DNA of 64,000 nucleotides. Source: Megasphaera vaginalis (ex Bordigoni et al. 2020) (GTDB lineage: Bacteria > Bacillota > Negativicutes > Veillonellales > Megasphaeraceae). Positions 44,673 to 54,146 of this stretch are shown here, in pieces (the stretch's first letter is position 1; the number at the start of each line of letters is the position of its first letter). The stretch is taken from positions 1 through 64,000 of the forward strand of contig NZ_OEQB01000004.1 in assembly GCF_900240295.1 (NCBI RefSeq), read 5' to 3'. A model generated the notes under the pieces. That model searched no databases. It was given only the letters and a program-made list of their open reading frames with translations, and was not told where the DNA came from. The position numbers were made by a program, and so were the translations under genes.

Positions 44673-46256
44673 TTATTTAGACAGGTCTTCTTTCATTTTT
44701 TTCAGCCCCATCAGTTTATCATCAAAGATATACGCAGGCATGAGTTTAACGTCATCGACAATCGGCTTGAACCCCATCTGATCGAGGATATCTTTTTGCA
44801 AATCAACGCCGGGAGCGATTTCCGTCAAGTGAACGCCGTCTTCTTTCATTTCAAACACAGCGCGTTCCGTAATATAGAGGACGTGTTGTTTATGCTTACG
44901 GGCATAGCTGCCGCTGAAGGTAATATGATCGACAGTCGGTACGAATTTCTGTACTTTACCTTCCTGTACGATATGCAGTTCGCCGTCTTTGATTTCTTCT
45001 TTCAACTTACCCGTCGTAAAAGTACCGCAGAAGACAACGGTCTGCGTATTCTGCGTAATATTGACGAACCCGCCGCAACCGGCAATACGCGTACCGAATT
45101 TGCTGACGTTGATATTACCGTCTTTATCACATTCAGCCAAACCGAGACAAGTAAGGTCCAAGCCGCCGCCATCGTAAAAGTCGAATTGGACGGCTTGATC
45201 CATATAAGCTTCTGCGTTGACGGAAGCACCGAAGCGAACGCCGCCCAGAGGCACACCGCCAATGGCGCCGGCTTCGACAGTCATCGTCAGCGAATCGCCG
45301 ATTCCTTCTTCATTGGCAACAGCCGATACGAGTTCCGGAATCCCGATGCCGAGATTGATAACAGCTTCACTGCTCATGTTCAGCAGCAACAAGGCGGCGC
45401 GACGGGCAATAACCTTTTTCGCATTGAGCGGAGCCGGTTCCAAAGCCTGTACGGGAACGGTGATTTCGCCCGTTAAAGAAGGATCGTATTCGCAATCGAA
45501 AGATTGCTGATGTTTGCTCATATCTTCAGTCACAACGACATAATCGACATAGATACCGGGAACTTTGACAAGCTTCGGATCAAGCGTGCCGCCTTTGACA
45601 ACTTTTTCGACCTGCACGATAACCGTGCCGCCGCTGTTATGGACCGCCTGTGCCAACGGCGTGGCATCAAGCGGGGAAACTTCCTTGGACAGCACGACAT
45701 TCCCCCATTCATCGGCATACGTGCCGCGAATGAATCCGACATTCATGTCCATCCGGGGGTAGAAGAGCTGATCTTGCCCTTCAATCTGGATAACTTTGAC
45801 GAAATCATCCTTCGTTACGGCATTCAATTTACCGCCGGTTACACGGGGATCGGCAAATGTTTCGAGGCCAACACTGGTAATCGTGCCAAGCCGATGCGCG
45901 GCAACGTCGCGGAAATACTGCGATAACGTTCCTTGCGGCAGATTATACGCCTGAATTTTGTTTTCATTAACCAACTTCTGTAAAGACGTAACGGCATTCC
46001 AGTGACCGAGGATCGCTTTTTTGAGCATACCTTCATGGGCAAAATGATCCCCGCCGCGGCCGTCCGTATTTCCCTGCGACGCCGCATAAATCAACGTCAA
46101 GTCCCGCGGTGAACCGGTTTCCAAAAAGCGTTCTTCCAAGGCGCTGGTCAACGCTTCAGGCTGCGCCGAACCGACAAAACCGTTACTCGTAACAACGTCG
46201 CCGTCTTTAACCAAGGCGGCAGCTTCTTGAGCTGTAATAATTTTCACTTGTTTCAT
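44673..46256 (-). CDS. pct: acyl-CoA:acetate/propionate CoA-transferase (Pct family)
   Basis: A 527-residue single-chain family I CoA-transferase that exchanges CoA between short acyl groups (propionate, lactate, butyrate, acetate). The chain fuses A- and B-like halves; the catalytic Glu is in VEAGAIGGVPLGG (about residue 325). It resembles, but is not identical to, the propionate CoA-transferase I recall from Megasphaera elsdenii. The start at 46256 matches that protein's N-terminus (MKQVKIITAQ) and has AGGAG at 9 bases; the ATG at 46265 directly abuts the SD. Confidence 0.88.
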   Translation of the reverse strand: MKQVKIITAQEAAALVKDGDVVTSNGFVGSAQPEALTSALEERFLETGSPRDLTLIYAASQGNTDGRGGDHFAHEGMLKKAILGHWNAVTSLQKLVNENKIQAYNLPQGTLSQYFRDVAAHRLGTITSVGLETFADPRVTGGKLNAVTKDDFVKVIQIEGQDQLFYPRMDMNVGFIRGTYADEWGNVVLSKEVSPLDATPLAQAVHNSGGTVIVQVEKVVKGGTLDPKLVKVPGIYVDYVVVTEDMSKHQQSFDCEYDPSLTGEITVPVQALEPAPLNAKKVIARRAALLLLNMSSEAVINLGIGIPELVSAVANEEGIGDSLTMTVEAGAIGGVPLGGVRFGASVNAEAYMDQAVQFDFYDGGGLDLTCLGLAECDKDGNINVSKFGTRIAGCGGFVNITQNTQTVVFCGTFTTGKLKEEIKDGELHIVQEGKVQKFVPTVDHITFSGSYARKHKQHVLYITERAVFEMKEDGVHLTEIAPGVDLQKDILDQMGFKPIVDDVKLMPAYIFDDKLMGLKKMKEDLSK

Positions 46257-46668
46257 CTCGTCCATCTCCTAATGTTTGTGATATGGCAATGCATGTATGG
46301 TATGCATTCATTATATAGAAATCTCATTTGAATGCCAGACAAGAAGACTGGACAATTTTGTACCAAAAAAACAGCTTGAATTCCACAAAAGTCTATTGGT
46401 GTCGAAACCATCGCTTCTTTTAGCGTAAATGTATTGCCATCGCCGCCTTTTCCCGCCGCTTTTATCAGGCCCTTCCGGCAGTTGACTTTTTTATCCTTGT
46501 CGCCGTTAACGAGAAGTTCCTGTTCAATGGGTCGATAAAACCGTCTTTCATGCCATCCGGTCAACAAAGGCATCGGGAGAAACAAACGGACTCATCCGTC
46601 TTCCCCGAAAGCGATAAACGTGCTATATTATGTGTATTATTTTGTTTGACCCGAAGAAGGAGTCTATC
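46257..46668. other. divergent intergenic region between pct and guanine deaminase
   Basis: This 400-base region holds a likely pct -10 (TATAAT on the minus strand, 46310-46315) and the deaminase promoter region. I see no convincing gene and no purine-riboswitch core. Confidence 0.4.
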
Positions 46669-48030
46669 ATGTCATACCGCTTCGTCATCAAAGGAACCGC
46701 CTTTCACAGTCTGACGCCGGAAACCTTTGAAGTCCTCGAAAACCATCTCTTCTGCGTCGATCGAAATGGCACCTTGGCAGCAGTTCTTCATCCCGCAGAT
46801 TCATCTTATGCCGTTGAATTGGCTGCAGCGAAGGCCGCCGGCATTCTGCGCTGCCTGAAAGAAGGCCAGTTTTTGCTGCCCGGCTTTATCGACACCCATC
46901 TGCACGCGCCGCAGTGGGCGCAAGTAGGCAAAGCGCTGGATGCCGATCTGCCGATCTGGCTCAACGACTATACGTTTCCTTTAGAGGCCGCCTATACGGA
47001 TCTGGATTTCGCGGCAAAAATTTACGCCGACCTGGTAACGACACTCCTTGCCAACGGCACGACGACAGCGCAGTACTTCGGTTCCGTCGACAACGAGCCG
47101 AATAAGCTCTTGGCCGATCTCTGCGCCGCTAAAGGACAACGGGCCTTCATCGGCAAGGTCGTCATGGATTTATCGACGCAATGTCCCGTTTATTACCGCG
47201 ACGGTTCAGCCGACACCGCCCTGGCGGCAACGGAAGCGTTTCTTACCTACACGGCACGACTAAACCGCCGTACGCCGCAGGATATCGTCGGCGTCGTCAC
47301 CCCCCGTTTCATCCCGACATGCAGTGATGACGTTCTTTACGGCCTCGGCCGGCTGGCAGCCGAATACGACGCACCTATCCAGTCACACTGTTCCGAAGGA
47401 GACTGGGAGCAACGCCACGTCAGCGAACGCGTCGGCATGAGTGACACAAGAGCCCACGAAAAATTCGGTCTGCTTACCGACAGAACGACGCTGGCTCACT
47501 CGGTCTACTTAAGCGACGAAGACGCCGCCTTGTATCGGGAAAAAGGAACCGCCATCGCCCACTGTCCCCTGTCCAATATCCTCTTCGCCAACGCCGTCTG
47601 CCCGGTAAAAAAGCGGCTGGATCAGGGACTGACCGTCTCTTTGGCGACGGATTTATCGGCAGGCTATACCCCGTCCATGTTCGACGCCATGCGTCAGGCA
47701 ATCCTGTCTTCGCGAACCTTGCAATACGGCATCGATTACCGTCTCGCGCCGGAAAAAAGAGGCGTCGCCGACAGCACCATCGATTTTCGTCACGCCTTTT
47801 ACATGGCTACCGCCGGCGGCGCGAAAACGCTTCATATAAACTGCGGGCAATTCAAAAAAGGCTTTCATTTCGACGCCTTTATTTTTGACTGCCAGGCGCC
47901 GCTGAGCAACAGCCGCTATTACGAAAACGACAGTCTCACGGCCATGCTGCAAAAGATCATCTTCACAGGAAACCGCCAGAATATCGTCGCCCTCTGGGTA
48001 CAAGGTCGGCAAATTATTCCATTCATTTAG
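46669..48030 (+). CDS. guaD: guanine deaminase
   Basis: A 453-residue amidohydrolase that converts guanine to xanthine and ammonia. It has the metal-binding GFIDTHLHAPQ (about residue 80), the SHCSEGDWE segment with a metal His (about 240), LAHSVYLSDEDAAL and the SLATDLSAGYTPSM loop with the metal Asp. Start at 46669 is chosen for AAGGAG; an upstream in-frame ATG lacks one. It is 9 bases ahead of an NCS2 permease, so the pair imports and deaminates purines. Confidence 0.9.
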   Translation: MSYRFVIKGTAFHSLTPETFEVLENHLFCVDRNGTLAAVLHPADSSYAVELAAAKAAGILRCLKEGQFLLPGFIDTHLHAPQWAQVGKALDADLPIWLNDYTFPLEAAYTDLDFAAKIYADLVTTLLANGTTTAQYFGSVDNEPNKLLADLCAAKGQRAFIGKVVMDLSTQCPVYYRDGSADTALAATEAFLTYTARLNRRTPQDIVGVVTPRFIPTCSDDVLYGLGRLAAEYDAPIQSHCSEGDWEQRHVSERVGMSDTRAHEKFGLLTDRTTLAHSVYLSDEDAALYREKGTAIAHCPLSNILFANAVCPVKKRLDQGLTVSLATDLSAGYTPSMFDAMRQAILSSRTLQYGIDYRLAPEKRGVADSTIDFRHAFYMATAGGAKTLHINCGQFKKGFHFDAFIFDCQAPLSNSRYYENDSLTAMLQKIIFTGNRQNIVALWVQGRQIIPFI

Positions 48031-48039
48031 GAGGAACAC

Positions 48040-49407
48040 ATGTCAACAGAAGAAACCACAACACCACATTATGAAGGCTCGCTACTGGTTCGTCCCAACG
48101 AACCGCTGCCGCCGCTTCAAGCGTTGCTTTTGGGATTGCAGCATCTCTTGGCTATGGATATTTACGTCGTCCCCTTCATCATTGCCGGTATGTTGTCCCT
48201 GCCCCTGGCGGATTCGGCCTTTCTGATCCAGGCCACTTTCATCGCCAGCGGCTTGGGAACGCTGATTCAATCGCGCTACCTGATGAAGTTACCCGTCGCT
48301 CAAGGCCCCTCCTATGTCCCCATCGGCGCCATCGCCGGCATTGCCGCCGCTACAGCGCCGGGATTGGACGGCCTCAGCGCCGTTTTCGGCGCCGTCCTCG
48401 TCGGCAGCCTCGTCGTTTGCCTTCTCGGCTTTACCGGCGTCGTTCGTAAGGGAATCAACTACTTCGTGCCGCCCCTTGTCGGCGGTACGATCATCTTCAT
48501 CGTCGGCCTGTCACTGATTCCCATCGGCCTTAAAGATAACATCTTTACCGTCCACGGTGCCGGCACGATTACGGAAAATATCCTCCTCGCCCTCGTCTCC
48601 GGCGGTGTGCTGACGCTCTGCGTCATGCTCGGTCTCCACTTCGGCAAAAAAGGCAATTGGCTCCGCATCGGCTCCGTCATCATCGCTTTGGCCGCCGGTT
48701 GTATCGTTGCCGCCTCCATGGGCCGGTTTTCTCTGCATGCCGTCGCTGCCGCGCCGTGGTTCTCCGTCCCTCACGTCGCCTTTGTCAACGTTCCCGTTTC
48801 CTTTGATCTCCCGGCGATCATTACGATGATCCTCATCTACATCGTGCTCCTGGCCGAAACAACGGGAACTTGGTTTGCCGTCAGCTCCGTCATTGAAGAA
48901 CCGCTGACGAACCGCCAGCTCGACAGCGGCATACTCGGCGAAGGGCTGAGCTGCTTTATCGGCGGACTCTTCGGCGGCACGCCGGCAACAGGCTACTCTA
49001 CCAATGCCGGTCTGATTTCCATCACCGGCGTTGCCAGCCGCCACGCATTTTACGGCTGCGCCTTCTGGATGATTATCTTCGGACTCTCCAACAAGCTGGC
49101 GACGTTTATCGCCTCCATCCCGACACCGGTTATCGGCGGCGTCTTCGTTATCGTCTCATCCATCATCGCCCTCAGCGGCTTCCGCGTCATCAGGCAACTG
49201 GAACTCAACGAACGGAACATGTTCGTCATCGGCCTGCCGGTCATTACCACAATGGCGCTCTATCTCCTGCCTCAAGATTACGTCGCTACCTTGCCGCAGC
49301 TCGTTCGTTACCTGCTGAGTTCCACCATCGCCACCGCCGCTATTGTCGCCATCATCCTAAACAAGCTCTTACCGAAAGAACTCAATTTGTACCATCATGC
49401 AGACTGA
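48040..49407 (+). CDS. NCS2 family purine (xanthine/guanine) permease
   Basis: A 455-residue membrane protein with about 13-14 hydrophobic segments, of the nucleobase:cation symporter-2 family. The signature AQGPSYVPIGAI and the GGTPATGYSTNAGLI segment are visible. It follows guanine deaminase in one operon, so a purine (xanthine, guanine or urate) is more likely than uracil. AGGAGG precedes the ATG; a terminator follows at once. Confidence 0.9.
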   Translation: MSTEETTTPHYEGSLLVRPNEPLPPLQALLLGLQHLLAMDIYVVPFIIAGMLSLPLADSAFLIQATFIASGLGTLIQSRYLMKLPVAQGPSYVPIGAIAGIAAATAPGLDGLSAVFGAVLVGSLVVCLLGFTGVVRKGINYFVPPLVGGTIIFIVGLSLIPIGLKDNIFTVHGAGTITENILLALVSGGVLTLCVMLGLHFGKKGNWLRIGSVIIALAAGCIVAASMGRFSLHAVAAAPWFSVPHVAFVNVPVSFDLPAIITMILIYIVLLAETTGTWFAVSSVIEEPLTNRQLDSGILGEGLSCFIGGLFGGTPATGYSTNAGLISITGVASRHAFYGCAFWMIIFGLSNKLATFIASIPTPVIGGVFVIVSSIIALSGFRVIRQLELNERNMFVIGLPVITTMALYLLPQDYVATLPQLVRYLLSSTIATAAIVAIILNKLLPKELNLYHHAD

Positions 49408-49409
49408 CA

Positions 49410-49446
49410 AAAACGCGGCCCCCCTGATAAAGGGGACCCGCGTTTT
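49410..49446 (+). terminator. terminator of the guanine deaminase-permease operon
   Basis: AAAACGCGG and CCGCGTTTT plus an inner CCCC/GGGG stem form a GC-rich hairpin directly after the permease stop. Confidence 0.88.
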
Positions 49447-49506
49447 GTCATTCGAAGTAAAAAGAACCACATAAAATGAGTTTCCGTAACCATTTCCGCC
49501 TGTCTA

Positions 49507-51012
49507 TTATAGTGGTTTTCCTTTCATATGTATTCGGCTGAAATCAATATCCTTATACGCAACCCATCTTGTCTTATACTTCTTTTTATATAAGGCATAC
49601 ATACCGATAAACAAAGGAATGATCCCGTAATTGGATAAAAACGTAAACCACGTGAAATTTTCTTCTTCAAAAATCCACATGTTGGCAAAAAAAATTAAGC
49701 CCACAGTTACGACCATCGCCGCAATTTGTCCATACGGATAAAACCGTGATCGATACGGAAGCCGCTCCAATGAATATCCCTGAAGTACATAAGCCTTACG
49801 AAAACGGTAATGACATAAAGCGATGCCAAACCAGGCGATAAACGTAGTCACACCTGAAATATTGACCAGCAACGTATAAATATGTCCTGATCCGATAGTC
49901 GAGGAAAAGAACGCCGTACAAGCAACCAGCGTATTAAACAACAAAGCCCAAAAAGGAACGGAAAACCGGTTCACCGCGGCAAGTATTTTCGGCGCTTTAC
50001 CTTCACAAGCCATGGCGTAGAGCATTCGCGTCGACGCATACATCAACGAATTTCCGGCCGATAAGACGGATGTCAAAATAATGGCATTCATAAAGCTCGC
50101 GGCAAACGCCATTCCGGCACGATAAAAAATCATTGTAAAAGGACTATACGCAATATCCGTTGTATTCGTTTTCAACAGATTCGGATCATTAAAGGGAATG
50201 AAAAAGCTGATAACGATAATCGTACAGACATAAAACGCCAAAATACGCCAGAACACGGCACGCGTCGCTTTCGGTATATTCACCGCCGGATTCTCCGATT
50301 CACCGGCAGTAATACCGATCAATTCCGTCCCGGCAAAAGACCAGCCTGCAATAAACAAAACCGTCAAAAAGCTAGACATGCCCCCAATAAACGGACCGGC
50401 TTTACCGCTTTCATTATCAATCATACAAATATTGGAAAACCCCGGCGCCTCGCCGCCTATAATGCCGAAAATCATCAATACACCGGTAATGATAAAGATA
50501 ATAATCGTAAAAACCTTAATTCCGGCAAACCAAAACTCTGACTCACCATATACACGGGCAGAAAATGCATTGAGAATAAAAATCAGACTGAGAAAAAGAA
50601 GGCTCCAACATACAGCGTTCGCGTCAGGCAGCCAAAAGCTGACAATAATTGAACCGGCCACAATCTCTGCCGTAACAGTGGCAATGCTCATGAGCCAATA
50701 ATTCCATCCTAAAGCAAATCCCAAAGCCGGATCTACATATGCAGACGCGTACGTTTCAAATGATCCGGATAACGGAAGCGTCGTTGCCATTTCTCCTAAA
50801 AACGACATAAGAAGATAAACGACGATTCCCATAAAAATATATGAACAGACGGCACTGCCGGCACCGCCGAGACTGACCGCTTCTCCACTTAACAAAAATA
50901 ACCCCGTACCAATAGCGCCGCCGATTGAAATCATCGTGATATGTCGACTTTTCAAATTCCGTTTTAATCTATAATCATCCGGCGACATTGCCGATCCCTT
51001 ACAGCCCTGCAT
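49507..51012 (-). CDS. amino acid permease (AAT family, LysP-like)
   Basis: A 501-residue 12-helix amino-acid transporter of the APC superfamily. The N-terminal LKSRHITMISIGGAIGTGLFLLSG is the classic signature, and GTELIGITAGESENPAVNIP is also typical. The substrate (Lys, aromatic or other) cannot be decided. The ATG at 51012 lies 7 bases after AGGAGG; the ATG at 51018 abuts it. It lies downstream of the CoA-transferase genes, about 200 bases away, so it may or may not be in their transcript. Confidence 0.88.
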   Translation of the reverse strand: MQGCKGSAMSPDDYRLKRNLKSRHITMISIGGAIGTGLFLLSGEAVSLGGAGSAVCSYIFMGIVVYLLMSFLGEMATTLPLSGSFETYASAYVDPALGFALGWNYWLMSIATVTAEIVAGSIIVSFWLPDANAVCWSLLFLSLIFILNAFSARVYGESEFWFAGIKVFTIIIFIITGVLMIFGIIGGEAPGFSNICMIDNESGKAGPFIGGMSSFLTVLFIAGWSFAGTELIGITAGESENPAVNIPKATRAVFWRILAFYVCTIIVISFFIPFNDPNLLKTNTTDIAYSPFTMIFYRAGMAFAASFMNAIILTSVLSAGNSLMYASTRMLYAMACEGKAPKILAAVNRFSVPFWALLFNTLVACTAFFSSTIGSGHIYTLLVNISGVTTFIAWFGIALCHYRFRKAYVLQGYSLERLPYRSRFYPYGQIAAMVVTVGLIFFANMWIFEEENFTWFTFLSNYGIIPLFIGMYALYKKKYKTRWVAYKDIDFSRIHMKGKPL

Positions 51013-51211
51013 ACCCATACCTCCTCACTTTCATTATGATCTACCGGCGCGAGTATCTTCGGAGGCTGCGCCTGTTTATCGGAATCTATTTTTTAATTAA
51101 TAGCACCTCTGATTGCGGATATTGCGTTAAATCCCCAATGAAGGTATTTGTTTCGCTGTATTACGGCCCCTTAGCGCTGCGCGTTGAGACACTTTAACAC
51201 TATTGCACCTG

Positions 51212-51940
51212 CTATATCAACATCTCGCCGATCTTGTCGGCAAAAACGACGTCGCCGTCAATGGACGAAAGAATTTCCTCTTTCGTCACACCGGGGTATA
51301 CGTGCGTAATCATGAAATGATGATCTGCAATTTCGGCAATACATTTTTCCGTTACGACGGTAGATATGCGATGCAACGCCGTTAAGGGCAAATTGCACTT
51401 TTTCATCAATTTTTTCGCACCATCGCTGGCCAAGATCGTCGTTGCCACAATAACTTTTTTGGTCCCCGTCACGATATCCATCGCACCGCCCATGCCGGTA
51501 ACCATTTTGCCAGGCACCATCCAATTCGCCAAATTCCCTTCCTGATCTACCTGCATTGCGCCTAAAACGGCCAGATCCAAATGGCCGCCGCGTGACATGG
51601 CAAAAGAGGTCGTCACATCGAACACACAGCCGCCGCGCATTAAGGTAATGGGAAATCCGCCCGGATCCACCAGATCCTTATGACCTGCAAAATGGTTCGT
51701 CGTGTCCCCTTTATGCGCTTTTTCCCAAGACAGAAACCGTTCCGGCGTCGAAAAAATGTCATCACTCGGTATCTTACCGGAAATTCCGGCGGCCCCATTT
51801 TCCCCGTGCAAAATAATCTGCATTCCTTCAGGCAAATAATTACTCACCAACGTGGGAATGCCGATGCCCAAGTTGACAAAATCACCGTCATGAAGCATGA
51901 CCGCTATATTTTTTGCAATAATTTCCTTTCGATTACTCAT
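51212..51940 (-). CDS. acyl-CoA:acid CoA-transferase, subunit B
   Basis: A 242-residue beta subunit of a two-subunit family I CoA-transferase. The segment NLGIGIPTLVSNYLP and the catalytic Glu in LHGENGAAGI (about residue 46) are typical. It begins at the stop of subunit A (TAATG). Together they move CoA from an acyl-CoA product to acetate or another acid, conserving the thioester made by the oxidoreductase encoded upstream. A 3-oxoacid transferase is the alternative reading. Confidence 0.9.
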   Translation of the reverse strand: MSNRKEIIAKNIAVMLHDGDFVNLGIGIPTLVSNYLPEGMQIILHGENGAAGISGKIPSDDIFSTPERFLSWEKAHKGDTTNHFAGHKDLVDPGGFPITLMRGGCVFDVTTSFAMSRGGHLDLAVLGAMQVDQEGNLANWMVPGKMVTGMGGAMDIVTGTKKVIVATTILASDGAKKLMKKCNLPLTALHRISTVVTEKCIAEIADHHFMITHVYPGVTKEEILSSIDGDVVFADKIGEMLI

Positions 51941-52614
51941 TACAAAATATCCTCCTCAGCTTCAACGATGTAATCCACAAAAACGCCCGGAAGCTGTATA
52001 TGATTAGGATCCAATACGCCTGGTGCAACCACTTTTTCAACTTCCAAAACGACAATATCCGCCGCCATAGCCATAATGAAATTATAGTTCTGCGCCGTGT
52101 ATTTAAAGACAGCATTTCCCAAAGAATCTGCCATGTACGCTTTCACAAATGCAATATCGGCATGAAGCGGCAGTTCCAGAAGATACGTTTCTCCATTAAT
52201 TACTTTCGTTTCTTTTCCTTCCGCTACGACAGTACCGACACCGGTTTTTGTATAAAAACCGCCGATACCGCTACCGCCGGCTCGTATTTTTTCAACAAAG
52301 GTTCCCATAGGATAAAAAGTAATATCCAACTTACCATCCATATATAAATTCCCGGCCTGCGGATTTTCGCCAATAAAACTGCAAACGGCCGAAGCGATTT
52401 GCCGGTTCTTGACTAAAACACTCAGCGTTTCATCATAGCCGCGTCTAGTCACGCCCAAATCATCAGAAATCGTATGCAGTCCAACCACTCCCGATTCGCC
52501 CAAGGCACGTATCAAATGCCGCGGCGAGCCGGTCTGGCTGAAACCGCCAAACATAATCGTTGAGCCGTTTTTTACAATAGAAACGGCCTTCTCAAGATTA
52601 ACAACTTTATCCAT
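51940..52614 (-). CDS. acyl-CoA:acid CoA-transferase, subunit A
   Basis: A 224-residue alpha subunit. The segment IMFGGFSQTGSPRHLIRAL near the N-terminus is the CoA-transferase I alpha signature. GGSGIGGFYTKTGVGT and a conserved Glu-rich C-terminus also fit. AAGGAG precedes the ATG. A 16-base-stem hairpin lies between it and the upstream FAD dehydrogenase gene. Confidence 0.9.
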   Translation of the reverse strand: MDKVVNLEKAVSIVKNGSTIMFGGFSQTGSPRHLIRALGESGVVGLHTISDDLGVTRRGYDETLSVLVKNRQIASAVCSFIGENPQAGNLYMDGKLDITFYPMGTFVEKIRAGGSGIGGFYTKTGVGTVVAEGKETKVINGETYLLELPLHADIAFVKAYMADSLGNAVFKYTAQNYNFIMAMAADIVVLEVEKVVAPGVLDPNHIQLPGVFVDYIVEAEEDIL

Positions 52615-52649
52615 ACGAACTCCTTTTTATGAATATTTTCTGTCCAAAG

Positions 52650-52692
52650 ATGCCGTACAGCCTGGTCCGACTTGAGCCAGGCTGTACGGCAT
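52650..52692 (-). repeat. 16-base perfect inverted repeat between the dehydrogenase and CoA-transferase genes
   Basis: ATGCCGTACAGCCTGG and its exact complement form a strong hairpin with an 11-base loop. It is not followed by a T run on the minus strand. It may be an RNA processing or stability element that separates the two parts of the operon, or mark the joint of the AT-rich inserted genes. Confidence 0.7.
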
Positions 52693-52733
52693 AGTGCTAC
52701 GACTCATCATGTGACAATTACAAGCCTTATTTC

Positions 52734-54125
52734 TTAATCCAAAATTACTCCAGGATTTAGAATTCCATTAGGATCAAAAACTTTTTTAATCCCCTTCATT
52801 AAAGCCAATACTTCTTCCGAATATTGTAAATTCATATACGCTTTCCTCGTTTTTCCAGTTCCATGCTCTGCTGTCACGGTTCCTCCATATCGCAATGCAG
52901 CTTCATAGATTTCACGACGCATATCATCTGCCCAAATAGGAACATTTCCTTCACTATCACGTAAAATGAAGTTATGGAAATTACCGTCCGCAACGTGACC
53001 TACACGAGGTGATGTTGTTCCGTATTTTGCAGCAATGCGATCTATATCTTCCAATAAATCATTAACATGACAAACCGGAACCGCCGTATCTAGAGAATCA
53101 ACAAAAACTGGTTTAAAAATCTCATACATTGCTGAACGTACATCTAATATATTTTTTTGATCTTTCTTATTTTCAGCAATAACACAATGTAACGCTCCAT
53201 TTTTTGAAGAAATATTATCAATTTGTTCTGCAGTTTCATACAACTCATCTTCAGTCTTTGCTTCCAACATGTAAATAATATCAACAACGCCTTCGTCATG
53301 TAGTGGCCAGATACCATTGATGGATATAGCGGTTTTAACTGCAATTTCTCTATCCATATATTCGACAGCTAATGGGATAATACCAGATATCTGTGTCGCC
53401 GCAACACAGTTAACAGCCTCTCTTGCACTTGGAAATGAAACAACCATTGCCCCTGTATTTTCTAAACGAGGATATAATTTAAATGTAACTTCCAATATAA
53501 TACATAACGTACCTTCCGAACCAACTAAAAGATGCATTAAATCATACCCCATATTATTTTTAATAATTTTTCCTCCAAGTTGGACAATTTTTCCTGATGG
53601 CAGACATACCTTTAATCCTTTTACATAATTACGCATGATCCCATGTTTAACCGCTCTAACTCCTCCAGCATTTTCAACAGCTAACCCTCCGAGTTGAGCC
53701 CCTTCATCACCTGGATGACAGGGAAAATATAGTTCATGTACATTTTTATCCAAATATTCATTTAAGTCATATAACGTAACTCCAGTTTGTGCCGTCACCA
53801 TCATTCCGGTACGATCAACTTCTATAATTTTATTGAAACTTTCCATAGATACAATGACACTAGGCATAGTTGGAATAACAGCCCCACAAGCACCGGTTCC
53901 TCCTCCTCGAGGAATTACCGGAAATCTCAATTCATTGGCAATCTTCATAATTTCCGATACATGTTCATATCTGGTTGGACGAACAACTACACAATCCGCA
54001 CAAGCCTCTGGTCTTACTTGTTCTTCAGTTTCATCATATAAATATCTTTCTACATCTTCACTTTTATAAAAAACATTTTTATTACCACATATGGTATTTA
54101 ATCTGTCTATTATTTCCTGTCTCAT
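52734..54125 (-). CDS. FAD-linked 2-hydroxyacid dehydrogenase (GlcD/D-lactate dehydrogenase family)
   Basis: A 463-residue flavoprotein of the FAD-binding-4 (PCMH) type. The motif PVIPRGGGTGACGAV and the AVENAGGVRAVKHGIMRNYV region bind FAD, and the C-terminal ends with the HVADGNFHNFI and TAEHGTGKTRKAY motifs of the oxidase domain. It would oxidise D-lactate, glycolate or a longer 2-hydroxyacid to a 2-oxoacid. No Etf or Fe-S partner is adjacent. The gene is markedly AT-rich compared with its neighbours, as is the MFS gene beside it. The 2-oxoacid:ferredoxin oxidoreductase genes upstream suggest its product is decarboxylated further. Confidence 0.9.
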   Translation of the reverse strand: MRQEIIDRLNTICGNKNVFYKSEDVERYLYDETEEQVRPEACADCVVVRPTRYEHVSEIMKIANELRFPVIPRGGGTGACGAVIPTMPSVIVSMESFNKIIEVDRTGMMVTAQTGVTLYDLNEYLDKNVHELYFPCHPGDEGAQLGGLAVENAGGVRAVKHGIMRNYVKGLKVCLPSGKIVQLGGKIIKNNMGYDLMHLLVGSEGTLCIILEVTFKLYPRLENTGAMVVSFPSAREAVNCVAATQISGIIPLAVEYMDREIAVKTAISINGIWPLHDEGVVDIIYMLEAKTEDELYETAEQIDNISSKNGALHCVIAENKKDQKNILDVRSAMYEIFKPVFVDSLDTAVPVCHVNDLLEDIDRIAAKYGTTSPRVGHVADGNFHNFILRDSEGNVPIWADDMRREIYEAALRYGGTVTAEHGTGKTRKAYMNLQYSEEVLALMKGIKKVFDPNGILNPGVILD

Positions 54126-54146
54126 ATAAATTGCTCCCTTCTGTTT

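Noticed and set aside
46257-46668. Purine riboswitch upstream of guanine deaminase
   Set aside because: I looked for the conserved purine-aptamer core and did not find it.
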